This document shows, piece by piece, positions 21,011 through 33,683 of a stretch of DNA of 64,000 nt. Source of the stretch: Brasenia schreberi. Taxonomy: Eukaryota > Streptophyta > Magnoliopsida > Nymphaeales > Cabombaceae. A program made the position numbers and the translations under genes. The DNA lies in NCBI GenBank assembly GCA_036023115.1, contig JAYKKT010000086.1:16135501-16199500 (forward strand). The letters are read 5' to 3'. The notes beneath the pieces are model-generated. The model saw nothing but the letters and a program-made list of their open reading frames with translations. It did not search any database and was not told the DNA's origin. The number at the start of each line of letters is the position of its first letter. Position 1 is the stretch's first letter.

Positions 21011-22955
21011 TCGTGTGGCATATCACCCGTTTCAACAATTATTACATATTTTTACACAATATTTGTTAGCAATATATAAGATCTTTTACTTATAATTGAC
21101 AAAATGAATTACCTACTCCTATCAAATCGTATATAAAATGTGATCTAAAAGGCTAGAGAGCAACACTGAGATCGAAGGAGTGACATTATTGTCACCCTCT
21201 ATGGGATACTCATTGGGTCAAAGCTCTAAAGGACTGACTTAATCATGGTATTTGAAGAAGCTACGGCATAATCCATTTAAAATTATGGCTACATCGTTGG
21301 ATGATTCACATGTGATGACTTCACTTGCCCCTTTTCATGCTATCATTGTGATCATCTACTATATGCTAACCCAAAGGCAATTTACCTTCTCGATGATGTC
21401 GTAACAATATAGCCTTCTACTCATCCGCTTCCATAGGAAGCATCATCACCTCTTCGAGTCATTCCTACTACAAAATCCAAAATAGTTAATTTAAAACATA
21501 GAAAACAAAAAATAAAGTGGACAACGGGCACGAGCTACAGACATCCTACATGGAAGACGAACACGCCCCAGACGCGCCCTAAAAAATGGAGTTATGCGGC
21601 CCAAGCAAGCATAAGCAAATGACAGACCACGTCCATGCAGCGTAACTAGAAACAAGGCGACTCACTCTGCCCACATTACCGTTTTAAATCAAACAAGATT
21701 GGGACATGACTCAATGATACGAGAACCACACTCCAACTACAAACACCAACAAAAACAAAAATTGATTGAAAATGAACAAACTTACGTAAGCCGATTTCAA
21801 TTGATTCGATCATAATCGTTCAATCTAATATACCACAATGCTTCAAAACAGCTACACAACAAGGAAAATGAAAAACAAAATCAAAGGAATTACAACCACG
21901 AAATCATGATGGAACCAAACATCGAGTGAGATTGAGTATTTGCACACTCTCGATTGAGATTGACCAACGCACACACAAGAAGATCAAGAGAACATCGAAT
22001 ATACAAAAGCTATCCCATGCGATTGAACTGCTGAAGTTTGAAGTTCTATATCACAGAGAAAATCGATAAATTGAAAGAAACTTTATTTAGACGTATGTTT
22101 AGTAATTCTGGATGTATGAATAGTAACACCCTTCTTTATTCAGCATTCAACCCCTGAAATAATGTGCTAACCAGTGAGACACGGCTTGGATCCCAAGACA
22201 AAACTCATTTAGGTTGCTAGTACGAGACCTAAAACTCTGGTTCCATACCATCAGTATGAGAAACCATTTCGCTTTCTGTTGCAGAAATATAACCATTCCC
22301 TTATATTTGTTGTTTAATACTAACTCCTTGTCGCAGCTTCTTGGACCATAACAATTAGTAAGTTCAGACTCAGGTTTGGTGTAAATTTCAAAAAACCATA
22401 TCCAGTTCCTTGTATTAGTCAGATCTTATGGCTCCAATCTCGCATGCTTTTGTTATCAAACCCTGATCCTAAGCACAAGGAGCAATATCCTTTCCTACCA
22501 GAGGGATGACTCGGAAGAATCTTCAAGATGAAGTCCACAAGTTTCACGCAGCATGCACATCCGCTGTAGGGCCTCCCCATAAAGAGCTTGGTATGGATCA
22601 GGTTCAGGTGAAACCAGACAAAGATTGACACCCTGACCTTAAATCAACCAGACCTTTAGATCCCCTCCCGAAGCACCATCAAGGATATCCTAGAAAAGCA
22701 TTTCTTGGAGGACTTGATCAACGCTTCTAGAAGTCAAACATATAACGGTAAACCATCCAGCTATGATTGGCTTCAAACTACAACATTGATCTATGTTTAT
22801 CGCAAGATGAATAAATCTTCAACTAAAGCAGACGAATTTGACACATTTTGTGCAGTCCTCGAATGTGAAACGAAGGGGTTCCAAACATCTCATCTTTGCC
22901 AACAATTATACAGGCAAATTTGCACGAAGAAAACTTGATCGTGTATTCTAGACCC
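21011..22955. other. Intergenic DNA downstream of ADAL, no gene identified
   Basis: No recognisable exons or repeats. The part next to 22956 is the probable 3' UTR and terminator region of ADAL. A 70-codon antisense frame at 22419-22631 has no known domain. Confidence 0.4.
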
Positions 22956-25900
22956 TCAATGGCAGTAATAATTCTTCCAGCTCCAGCATTTTCTTTGAGA
23001 ATAATCGAAGATCTCATTTAAGACTGCCTTCACGCCATCATCTGCGAAGACATGCTTGATAGCACTTCGTGCTATTTCAAACATCTGAGCCTTATCAAGA
23101 CCTGCACAACGAAAATAAAACGTTCATTCATATATCATTCAACGCACACCGATACTTCAGAAACAAGGAGGCCTGTGACTAGGGTGACTAACTTGCAGGA
23201 AATCCAAACAAGGTCATGGATTCTATAAATTGCAGCATTCGTTAGTAAATACCTGGCTCTGATACGAATTGAAAATGACTGCAGGACTCAGAAATATCAT
23301 GCTGAGAGGGTTCTAAAAGTGCATCAACGTGCAAGTTCATGGAAGAACCATAAAGTATTTGCAACAATTTATCGGTGGCTTTTCTTTAAAGCAAGCCTGG
23401 TAGTACAATGAAAAACTACACATTTTCTTATATGAAGTGCGGATTGAAGAAAGCAAACTGTGTAAAATTTACTGAGATGAGAAGCTGCCATTCATGCAGA
23501 AATATTGCAAACGGCCAAACAAGTCAGTCCAGTCAAGCACCTAATCATTCAATTGGTTGAGCGGGTAACAGGACATGAAGTGGAACCCATGGTAGCTATA
23601 AAGCCACCCAGTCCTAGTCGGCTTCCAACATGTACCAGTTTGAATCAAATCTAGAAAGATTTTAATGCAAAACTCAAACTTTGCTTGAAAATGCAAAAAA
23701 TTAGATAAGTGTGACAGTTCACAAAATGTACGCCTGTTTTCAGAAACAAGCATACATAACTGAAAGAAGCTGTGCTAATACATGAGAGGAAAAGCAGCAG
23801 CAGTATCTGCAGCCACATACCAAATGTTGATGCAGCAAGGTAATACTCGTGAGAGAGACTTGTCGAGAAAATTCCTGCGTCATCAGTGCAAAGGACCAGA
23901 GGGTGGTTGCTTTGATATAAGTCAACTGCATGACAAATAATTTGCATGATATAAACAGAAAGAGGGTTACCTTCCGAAATTTATTTTGAAGCTACAGGGA
24001 AAAGAATAAAGTTTTAAACTTCAGTCATGGACAACTTTTATTACAATGTGGAAAAAGAAAGGTGGTGTTTCAGATCAAGAAACAGTAGCAACACATCAAA
24101 TGAAGGTTAGTCCCCATGTAACGAATTTCTTCAACACAAAAAGACAAGAACAAACCAAAATGGTGATCGTGTAAAGAAGAAATACAGTTGGTCCGAACAT
24201 TGGATGTCAAGCAAATCTCGACCTGCACCAGGTAAATACTGAAGCCAGCCTGAGAATTTATAAAGAAGAGACCAATGAAGAAAAATTATGTCAAGAAAGA
24301 TGTGGTTAAAGACATACTGGGATTTTTAGTGATTTCAACTTTGTCCATTCTTCACGTGCCAAACAACAGGCATGGCCCACTCTCTGGGGACTAAAGTCCA
24401 GCATTGCTTTTATTTCATTTGGATTAGGTACCTATATGCACTAAGTTTTAAAAATAAATGTGTTACCAGAGGGCACTAGAGCTGCCATATAAATGTCATG
24501 TACTCAGAGATAGACATACCTCCCCACAATGGAGAGTGATGGGAAGACCTTGTTCCCTGGCGCAATTTAAGGCTGGCAAGAAGGTCAACCTACAAGGAAA
24601 AAGTTGAAAAGGAAAAAGCAAAACAAATCATGATACGTGGATGGGAGCATATATGCAAAGAAACATTCATAGGCAAAGAAGAGCTAGACACCAGTCTCCA
24701 ACCACAGGATTGCCTGAAAGATCAATACCAACTACACCCTGATGTCTCATTTCCAGTGCCAGCTGGACCTATGAACACGAAAATATCAGTTAGGTATCAC
24801 AGATCAAACAAACCAATCTTTCATACCGACAAGAATAATCTACTTCAGTAAGACTTAACCAAAAATTAAATATATAGCTAAACTGAAAGCGGATCGGTAT
24901 CCTAGTTCCTAACAGAGCAGTCAAGCAAGCTCAAGGATAAATATACCAACAGGTTCGGAAGATTTTTAACTACTAACAGACAATGCTGCCCTTGATGGAA
25001 GCTACATGAACCATGTCTTTGAGGGCTAAAAGTAACTGTAAGGGAAAAAAGATACAATCTGAGTTCCTGGATATACCGTCTCCATGGCTGAAGCAGTGTT
25101 CTCACGACGGTCAATGCTTAGAAGCAGATGAACAAATATTTTCTTCTGTTTCTCTCCTTCAAATGCCATGTTCATGCTGGTTGACAGTTCAGGCTTCTTT
25201 AGGTCTCCACATGAAGGAAGAAATGAAACTTCTACTGTCTCAACAGCCCTCAGGCCAGCCATTACAGCTTCTATGTAAGAGCGTTTACTCATTCCTATTC
25301 TTTCACTCTTCTGAGAACAGTGAGACCAGATGGTTAATTATCTAAATGGATTGGTTTATGTTGTATGTATTCTATGGAAGAGAATTTAGTCATTTTGGAG
25401 ATCAAGAACCTTAGGCGTTGTTCGTAACTCCAAGTAGACAACATTTTCAGCAGCAAAATCTTCAATAACCTGCTTTAAAGAGAGAAAGACATGATATATA
25501 AGGACGACAGAACTCAATAATTTAAAATTCTATAAGCATTTTAACATGCACCTCTTTGGTGATTCTTGAAACAGTGGCATGATCAGTCGTAATTGTGTGG
25601 ATCAAATCAAACAATCTGAAGCACTCAGCAAGTGAGCGGTCACCTAAGAAGAAGCATACGCCAAAAAGTATCATGAATTTAGAGCAACAAGAAAAATATC
25701 CATGCCCCTAGACAGTTCTCTCCAAGATTTACAATATTAACAAATTTGATTGAACCCAACATGCATCATCAGCACGTAGTGACAAACAACACCAATTTTG
25801 TTTTAAATGAAAATTAGAAGGGATGAAGAACACAGCCACATTTCACAAACAGTTCATTCATGAACCCAGGCAACTCATTCAAGTACTTCTTTCTTAGGGA

Positions 25901-28504
25901 AATCTTCTTAATCATTTTTTTTGTTTCACTTTTTCATCTTTATGTACTTTTCTCCTCCTTTCTCAACTCTTCATATGAAAATCCATTACTAATAGTCGGT
26001 AGTTAAACCATCTGGTAAAGCGACCTTGCAGCCTTTACAACAGAATTAATTCTTTTTCCTAGAAGGAACGTAGTCAAGTTAGATTTCAGATAACCACACC
26101 TATAAGAAATCAAGTATTCATGCCCGGAAATTGAACCAATAAGAACAAGAGCAAGAAGAAAATTAATATTGAAAAGAAGAAATAAGAAACAGTAAGGAAA
26201 AAATGAAGAAGAAGAAGAAGAAAGAAAGCATGTGGAAGAAGTAGAAGAAGAAGAAGAAGTGCATGGCTGTTATCGCTGGAAATGCTTCCACCAGTTGAAA
26301 AAAAAAAAGAGGAAAAAGGAGAAAATAGAAGCTAAAAGGACCCAGATGCTTGCCTTTTAGTTATATTTCAGCATGACTCATTACTAGGAATTGGATAATG
26401 TTTTTCAATAAAAAGATTGATTTCTACAAATAATAATCAGAGCTGTTCCAGCTGTTGATTCTGAAATCACTAGAAAAGAAGAAAAAGATTTTAACTTCAC
26501 TAATCTAGAAAATGTGATTAGATGTAAGTTAAAAAAAAAAGAAATAAGAGAAAAAAAATTAAAAACAAACAAAGAAATCAAGACTTATCCCACACAAGGT
26601 GGAGATATGTGGGGCTAGCCCACCTCTCACAAGTGGAGGGGCTAGACTAACATGTAATGATAAATTGATCGACCCTTGCACACGAGGCGTTCCCCAAGTC
26701 CCCAAAACATGTGGAGATCTATGGGACTAGCCCACCTCCATTTACACGATTTGGATCTCATATGGATCTGGATCTAGATCACTTGATATCATCAAGCAGG
26801 ATACATCACATACTACTTTAGGATAGTATTCCTTTACTACCATTATTATCATTAATATTATAACAAGAAAGCAATGAACAACAAACATTTTTAAGTGAGG
26901 TTACTTTATTAAGCCAATGAATCTTAATTAGATGGTTTGCTTCATATCAGTGGACTTTCCGACCTTAGATTTTCTATCATCCTTAATTCATATAAATAGA
27001 CCCTTTTACATTTCCACTCAGTTGACATGAATTCAAGATATACACAACGAATAGGTTAGGGCCATGAGAAAGCATACTCTTCATGATTACATGCTCTACA
27101 TCCGCAAAAGCTATAATGCCCTTTCTCCCTAAGTCTTCTGCGAGCTCCCTGAGAAGGAAAACTAGCAGTCATACTCCACATGTAAAAAGAACAGAATAGT
27201 AGATTTGTAGGTCCACACGACAAAATTCAGTTAAATACAATTATTAAGGCACATGTGCCTAGCACTACCTCCATCGCAAGAATGGAAATCAATGACGCCA
27301 TACACTTCCTAAGGAAGAAACAAAAATGAAAAAGGGACAATTTTTACAGAGATCTATATTAAACTTTAACCAAAAAGGCTATACATTGTAGATAATTCAT
27401 GTCATATTCCAAACAAATTAAGTGTAAGCATGAAAGAACAGAATCAACATATTGGCAAGGGACCACAGGGAACAATTATAAGGAAATCCTGGGCTGTATG
27501 TAGTGATGCACACTAAATATAGAAAAATCATAACACAAGAATGAAAACAAATGTTAATAGATCGAACTGGAAAAACTAAATAACTGGTTCGAAGTTCATT
27601 TCCCAAATTCACGCTTTTCCAGATATAATTTCTTCGAAATAAATGACTGAGGAGCTCTATTGAGCAAGGAGTAAGGAACATAAATGCAATCTCCTAACTA
27701 AAACTTTCGTCCTTAATTAATAAGCTCATAGCAAATGGATCTAACAAGAAGCCAAGTGCAATAAGGAAAGGCATGCTTCGTTGATGTTTCAACACTTGCT
27801 CCGCCGATGTACTTTTCCAGAAGATTGATGAATTGCTCGACGGTCAAGCAAGGCTTGTTCAATCTACTGGCAATTACCCAAAATCAACTGAATTTCCAAC
27901 GAACAATCTGTCCAACGGAACCTTTCACAGCCAATCAAGCTTCATGCAATAATCTATTTAACAAAATCAGCATACGGTCTTTAGAAATTAGCTTGAGGGA
28001 ATTCTAGCAGTTGAATGAAAACCTCTCGTTATATGATACGTTCCACAAATCATGGTAGATGGAAACAACCGGGATGATGAAGGCGGCAAGGCCATGCAAA
28101 ATGGGCACTGACTCGCCATTTTTATGGGAGAAAAAAGTGTACTGCTAACAGCGATCTTACGTTCACAATTTGGACAGCCTGATGAAAATAATGAAACATT
28201 AAAATTGAGAATCCAGGGAGGTGACAAAGATGAATTACACGAAAGGGAGCATTGAGTGCACACTGTTTTCGTCTAATTAACTTGGCCAGAGCAGTGCTGT
28301 CAAACAGAACAAGGTCTTGGCGAATGTTGGAACGGCAAGCATCAAAAGAGAGAATAACCCCGCAAGATAAGCCAGAAGACCAATACACTCTAGCCACACA
28401 CACACACACACACAGATGGAGAGTTACAGTATAGTGGAATCGCGGACAGATCCGTTGAGGTGCGCGTGGAGCTCGATTTTCGGTTGTGCAACGCACCATT
28501 CCAT
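22956..28504 (-). CDS. ADAL: Adenosine deaminase-like protein (N6-methyl-AMP deaminase), complete 11-exon gene
   Basis: The family (plant MAPDA) deaminates N6-methyl-AMP to IMP in the cytosol, clearing modified nucleotides from RNA decay. Exons on the minus strand: 28428-28504, 27078-27148, 25552-25643, 25410-25469, 25077-25310, 24692-24768, 24520-24589, 24318-24431, 24156-24222, 23821-23925, 22956-23101. All introns are GT-AG. The exons total 1113 nt, giving 370 residues, close to the roughly 355 of Arabidopsis. Key sites: HAHLNGS with metal ligands H13/H15; SGNP 196-199; LHCGE with H224 and catalytic E227; GHAC with H247; CTDD with D302/D303. The start is the ATG opening MEWCVAQPKIELHAHLNGS. 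The C terminus (KCWSWKNYYCH) looks divergent. No lesion was found. The long intron 2 (25644-27077) has GAA repeats. Assignment is from motif and length recognition. Confidence 0.93.
26203..26261. repeat. (GAA)n-rich simple repeat in ADAL intron 2
   Basis: Imperfect GAA/GAAGAAGTA runs. Further purine-rich, A-rich sequence extends to about 26330. Confidence 0.85.
28395..28414. repeat. (CA)n microsatellite in ADAL intron 1
   Basis: A 20-bp CA run, 13 bp past the exon 1 donor site on the gene strand. Length change here could affect splicing context, but no coding. Confidence 0.9.
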
Positions 28505-30368
28505 GTCGACAACCCCGATTTCTTCCCCCATCTTCGCCTCTCACTCTCCACACGGTGTCCAAGAAACGTGAAATCTCTTGGCGGATACTTGCTCTCATTT
28601 ACCCACTCCGGGTGCGGTACCAGTACCACCCTCTCACTGTGGAGGTGCCAGTGTCTCGGGTCTGACACGAATCTAACCCGCATCAAACTCATCATGGTCA
28701 GGGTTCCTTAACAACCGCTTGTCAGTGTAGCTGCGGAGAGGTGGAAATAGGGAACAAAGTCCCCGCCTCATCCGGTCATTCCTGTTCCAAACCTTGTCCT
28801 CATCTCCGTCTTCATCCCCGCTATGCCCTCATCTCCATCCCTATTTCCATGTTTCCGCGAGGACTGTCATTTTTACGTATGAAACCTTATTGATGTAAAA
28901 TACATCTAAAGTAGAACGTATTATTATGAATGAAATATGGAAAATGAGGTTGGGTTCACATTAAAAAAAAATCTTATAATTTATTTTATTTTTAAATGGT
29001 CTAACTTTGAAGAATCAATTCGAGAAAGGGTTCAGGCCAGATTCGCAGGATAGGACCGTTTATCCCATTCTCGCTCGGGATTTCCTTGTTCTCCCATCTC
29101 CGTTTCCACTCTCCAATCCAAATCCAACTTGTTCAAAACAGAGACCTCCTCCCCGTGAACATCCTAAGTGTACCTCTTTGGGGTCAGCCTTACTGCAATG
29201 AATAAAGTCTAGTAGCACGACGAGGAACAGCTCACCTGGCGAGGGGGTTGCAAGTTCGAGTTCAGGAGTTCAATGCCCTGGGCGTACATATAGCTTTGGC
29301 CTCCCAATTGTACAGAGAAAACATTAAAGTCTCGTATGGACGACGGAAAACTTCCTCGGGCCTGAACTCGAACAAGTACCTCAAAGATCCGGCACATTTT
29401 GATGTAGGGATCTTTAAGAAGTATTATCGTTTTGTATACTCCAGGTGTTAGATTTTTGACAGAATGTTGGAGGGTGTCCCTCATGGCAGACAAGATATCT
29501 GAATGTTCATTCACATCCCAGAAGGAAAAAGAAAAGCGAAAGCAACTTATTGTTTGATGTAGGATGTGTTGAGGCCGAAATGCTCCAGGTTCAAAGAATC
29601 CACCGACGAAACACGAGTCAGGCTCAGTCAACTAGATCTGTGTTGAGATTAAAAAGCCTGATCAAAACCAAATCGAGTTTTGAGCCAAATCCAAGAATCA
29701 AGTGCAAAACAGACTCTGATCAAGACTAGCACTTGCGCAAGATGCCAGTAAAAAACTTCGAGTAAATTAATGACCCAACAAAAAGCAAATTGGATAATCG
29801 ATAACCATGAAACATCGACGAGGAGTAACATCAATGACGAAACTATGCTCAAAGGAGATGCTTCCGGCCATTGCCGCTACAAATCAATATTCAAGTAAAA
29901 GAAGGGGAATTCAAGGAGCATAAGTCGGCCCACTTTCTACACGTCCACCACCTTTTTGATCAACTGTAAAAGGGACTTCTATAGAATCAAGCAGGCATTA
30001 ACCAATCAAGACTTCAATAACTATTTCCTGCTCTTTGATTCTCCGTTTTATAGTAAATAGGAACCTTCCTTGCAATCACCTTTCCCTCTAGAGTCTCCCA
30101 TTCACACACCCTACTTGGTGTTCATGGCACATGGTATTGCACAAAATTTGAAGCATAATGTTCTATCCTTAAGAGTGTGTTTCATTCATGCTACCATGCC
30201 TTCGGTACCAAAACTACAGTTTCAAGAGTTCCATGTTTGATTTGTGCTTGGAACTGACACTCATACCATGGTTTCACATTTGTTTTGCTAATGAAACTCG
30301 AACTTTCTGTTAGTTTCACATTTGATTCGCATGGAACTTGAACATTTTTTAGCCTTAATTTTTTTCAA
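28505..30368. other. ADAL upstream region, no gene identified
   Basis: 28505-28900 is GC-rich and probably holds the ADAL 5' UTR and promoter. A possible SINE-like pol III pair occurs on the plus strand: CAGCTCACCTGG at 29228-29239 and AGTTCGAGTTC at 29253-29263, but the spacing is short and no TSD was found. The 140-codon antisense frame at 29209-29631 shows no domain. Confidence 0.4.
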
Positions 30369-30396
30369 TGTTCTATCTACTTCAACAACTCTGCCC

Positions 30397-30418
30397 ATGT
30401 AAGGGATCACCCTTGCAT
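30397..30418 (+). ncRNA. Hairpin at the RTE 5' end
   Basis: ATGTAAGGG / ATCA / CCCTTGCAT forms a 9-bp stem with one G-U pair and a 4-nt loop, 8 bases from the element start. It is present in copy 2 and partly kept in the short dimer at 49.1 kb. Function unknown. Confidence 0.5.
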
Positions 30419-30592
30419 TGCCGGTCCCAAGCCCGGATAAAGGAGGAGGGTTGTGTTAGGCTTCCGACAGCCAACGTAAAACTTCGTCGGATTTCTACAA
30501 CATCGATTACAAAAATTATGAGCATTGCTTTGGGGCGTCCCCACCTAGCGACGTGCTGCAGAGCCCGAATGCAGTAAGAAGTAAGCAAGGGC

Positions 30593-30702
30593 CACTACAT
30601 TTTCGCCAGAATGTAGTGAATCAATTGTAGAGAGGGTTCCCACATCATGGACGGGTGTGGGTAAAGAAGTTAGTCCCACTACATTGCCGCCCGAATGTAG
30701 TG
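30593..30702 (+). repeat. Duplicated stem-loop module in the RTE leader
   Basis: CACTACATT ... AATGTAGTG stems occur twice (30593-30618 and 30677-30702), inside a roughly 84-bp tandem unit (GAGAGGGT, ATGGACGG, GGGTAA shared). Copy 2 keeps both (about 37910-38020 on the other strand), so the duplication predates both insertions. Confidence 0.75.
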
Positions 30703-31752
30703 AAAAATTTTCAGAGAGGGTCTCCGCATTTTGATTATGGACGGATGCGGGGGGTAAGGAAGCTAGTCCTAGATAATAAGATTCGTATTGGTTCTTGGAA
30801 TATCGGAACATTATCCGGTAAGCTAATGGAGGTGGTAGATACTATGATTCGGAGAAAGATTCATATTCTATGTTTACAAGAGACAAAATGGGTTGGAGAA
30901 AAAACAAAGGAGATAGAGGATATAGGTTTTAAATTATGGTATTCAGGTAAAGAAAAGGCTCGAAACGGAGTTGGTATTATCATAAATAAAGATTTAAAGG
31001 AGAGTGTAGTAGACATACAACAATATGGTGACCGAATCATGACATTGAAATTAGTGTTAGGAGCAGAGGTTTTGAATATAGTTTGTGCTTACACACCCCA
31101 AGTAAGACTAGAAGATAGTATAAAGATAGTTTTTTGGGAAGAGTTAGATAAGGTGTTTCAAAAGATTCCACAAAGGGAGATGATTTGTTTAGGAGGAGAT
31201 TTAAATGGACATGTCGGTAAAGAGGCATTAGGATATCAAGGGATTCATGGAAACTTTGGTTATGGGGATATAAACGAGGAAGGTAGGGAGATTTTAAATT
31301 TTGCTATGTCATTTGATCTCATAGTCAATACAATCTTCAAAAAACGAGATGAACATTTAATTACTTATAAGAGTGGCTTATCACAAACACAAATTGATTA
31401 CTTTATTTGTAGAAAAAAAGATAGAGCGTGTTGTAAAGATTATAAGGTAATTCCAAGAGAAAGCTTAATCACCCAACATCGACTTTTAGTTATGAATTTA
31501 CAAATAAAAAAATGGACAAAGAAGAAAAGAGTGCATCGAGCTATTCGGACTAAATGGTGGAACCTCAAAAGCGAGAAAGAAGATATATTTAAACAGAAAG
31601 TCCTTCAAGGAGATGTTTGGAATTATGTTGGCACACCCTCGGATATGTGGAACAATATGGCTATACATATTAGGAAAGTGGCGAAAGATGTGTTAGGGGT
31701 ATCTAAGGGAGGTGTACGGCACAAAAAGAAGCTTGGTAGTGGAGTGAAGTAG
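30655..31752 (+). pseudogene. RTE LINE copy 1 endonuclease (EN) part
   Basis: 365 codons open. APE-type endonuclease motifs: RIGSWNIGTLSG (Asn), LCLQETKW (Glu), YTPQ, GGDLNGHVG (Asp/Asn) and SQTQIDYF near the C-terminal end of the domain. This enzyme nicks target DNA to prime reverse transcription. The domain itself looks intact. The frame ends at 31752 by a frameshift before the linker to the RT. The first about 40 codons overlap the leader repeats, so the true start is unsure. Confidence 0.85.
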
Positions 31753-33600
31753 TACAAAATAAAATCAAGGCAAAGAGGGCATGTTACAAATTACATTATG
31801 CTAAGAAAACTAGTGAAACTTTAGAATCTTATAAGAAAGCAAAGAAGGAAGCGAAAAAGGCCGCTAGTGAAGCAAAAACTAAGATTTGGGAGGATTTATA
31901 TAAAAAACTAACTTAAAAGAGGGTGAAAGAGATATTTTTAGGATAGCTAGGGCTAGAGATAAGAAAACTAAAGATCTTAATTATGTTAGATGCATAAAAG
32001 ACAAGGATGAAAAAATTCTAGTGGCAAATGATGATATAAGAAATAGATGGAAAAACTATTTTTATAATTTTTTTAATGAAAATAAAGATGTTAGTATTAG
32101 TTTGGGAGATTTAGCCAAGTCAGAAAAGTATATAAACCACAATTTCTACCGACATATTCAAAAGAATGAAGTCAAAGAGGCTCTTAAACATATGAAGAGT
32201 GGTAAATCGGTAGGACCAGATAATATTCCTATAGAAGTTTGGAAAATACTAGGAGAAATAGGAATCACTTGGCTCACAAGACTATTTAATGAAATATGGA
32301 AAAACCAAAAGATGCCCGAGGAATGGAGAGCAAGTACACTTATACCCGTATATAAGAACAAGGGAGATAATCAAAATTGTGTGAATTATCGAGATATCAA
32401 GTTAATGAGTCATACTATGAAATTATGGGAAAGAATTATCGAATGTAAGTTAAGACAAGTATCAAGTACAACAGAGAACCAATTTGGATTTATGCCAGGT
32501 AGATCTACTATTGAAGTGATTCACCTTCTGAGACGTCTTATGGAACATTTTAGAGCAAAAAAGAAAGACCTTCACATGATATTTATTGATCTAGAAAAAG
32601 CTTATGATAGGATACCGAGGGAGGTTCTTTGGAGAACTTTGGAAAAAAGAGGTATCCCATTGACATATATTAACCTTATAAGAGACATGTATGATGGTGC
32701 AAAAACATGTATGAGGACTCATGAAGGAACGACAAACTTCTTTGAAGTTAATATTGGGTTACATCAAGGATCAACTTTAAGTCCATACTTATTTATAATG
32801 GTGATGGATGAGTTAACAAAGCATATTCAAGATGAAGTGCCTTGGTGTATGTTATTTGCATATGGCATTGTATTAGTGGAGGAGTCTAAGGAAAAAGTTA
32901 ATAGAAAATTGGAATTATGGAGAGAAACATTAGAAAACAAAGGCCTCCGACTTAGTAGAACAAAGACAAAATATATGGAATGTAAGTTTGATCATTTGGC
33001 TACTTCAGAGGACATAGAAATTAAAATTGGCACACATTGTATTCCTCAAAAGGAAAGTTTTAAATACCTAGGGTCAATTTTTCAAAGTGATGGAAGAATT
33101 GATGGAGATGTTACACATAGAATTAATGTTGGTTGGTTAAAATAGAGAGGAGCATCGGGTATTCTTTGTGATAAGAAGATACCATTAAAATTAAAAGGTA
33201 AATATTATAAAGCAGCAATTAGGCCTGCCATGTTTTATGGTTCTGAGTGTTGGGCAATTAATCATCAACATGTACAAAAGATGTCTGTGACAAAAATGAA
33301 GATGTTGAGATGGATGAGTGGTCATACAAGAAAAGACCGTATACATAATGAGATTATTAGAAACAAATTAGGAGTGGCACCAATAGAGGATAAAATGAGA
33401 ACATCGTTTAAGATGGTTTGGACATATAGAAAAAAGATCAAAAGAAGAACCTGAAAGAAAGTTAGAAAAACTAAATTTGGAAAGTATTAAAAGAGGTAGA
33501 GGACGACCACAAAAGTGTTGGAAAGAAACAATAAAGAATGATCTAGTTTATTGGGAGTTAACTGCTAATATGGCACACGATAGGGATCTGTGGAAACAAA
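31753..33600 (+). pseudogene. RTE LINE copy 1 reverse transcriptase part, catalytic motif lost
   Basis: A shifted linker (31753-32020) leads to a 374-codon open stretch (32021-33145). Motifs: [44 protein letters not shown]. The catalytic FADD is FAYG here ([12 protein letters not shown]), so the active-site Asp pair is gone. A TAG replaces a Trp codon at 33143-33145 (GWLK* against GWLKW in copy 2). The C-terminal part continues 33230-33600 with a frameshift after 33400. Confidence 0.88.
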
Positions 33601-33683
33601 GAATCCATGTAACTGACCCCGTCTAGTATGGGAAAAGGCTTAGTTGTTGTTGTTGTTGTTGTTTGTTCTATCTACTTCAACAA

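Larger units (their letters stand above)
30389..33663 (+). mobile_element. RTE-type LINE copy 1, near full length, with 20-bp perfect TSD
   Basis: It is flanked by perfect 20-bp repeats TGTTCTATCTACTTCAACAA (30369-30388 and 33664-33683). A structured 5' leader is followed by an APE-type endonuclease, a reverse transcriptase and a short 3' UTR ending CTAGTATGGGAAAAGGCTTA plus a TTG repeat. A single EN-RT protein and a TTG-type tail are typical of the plant RTE clade. Frameshifts, a stop and a lost catalytic motif make it inactive. Confidence 0.93.

Noticed and set aside
23541..23947. Minus-strand frames of up to 98 codons
   Set aside because: Only the part covering 23821-23925 is real (ADAL exon 10); the rest reads through introns.
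28122..28695. Long overlapping minus-strand frames around ADAL exon 1
   Set aside because: These are other frames over exon 1 and intron 1. The true frame is the short MEWCVAQPKIELHAHLNGS exon.
29209..29631. 140-codon antisense open frame and a SINE-like A/B box pair on the plus strand
   Set aside because: No domain is recognisable in the frame. The two boxes are only about 13 bp apart and no TSD was found, so no element is called.
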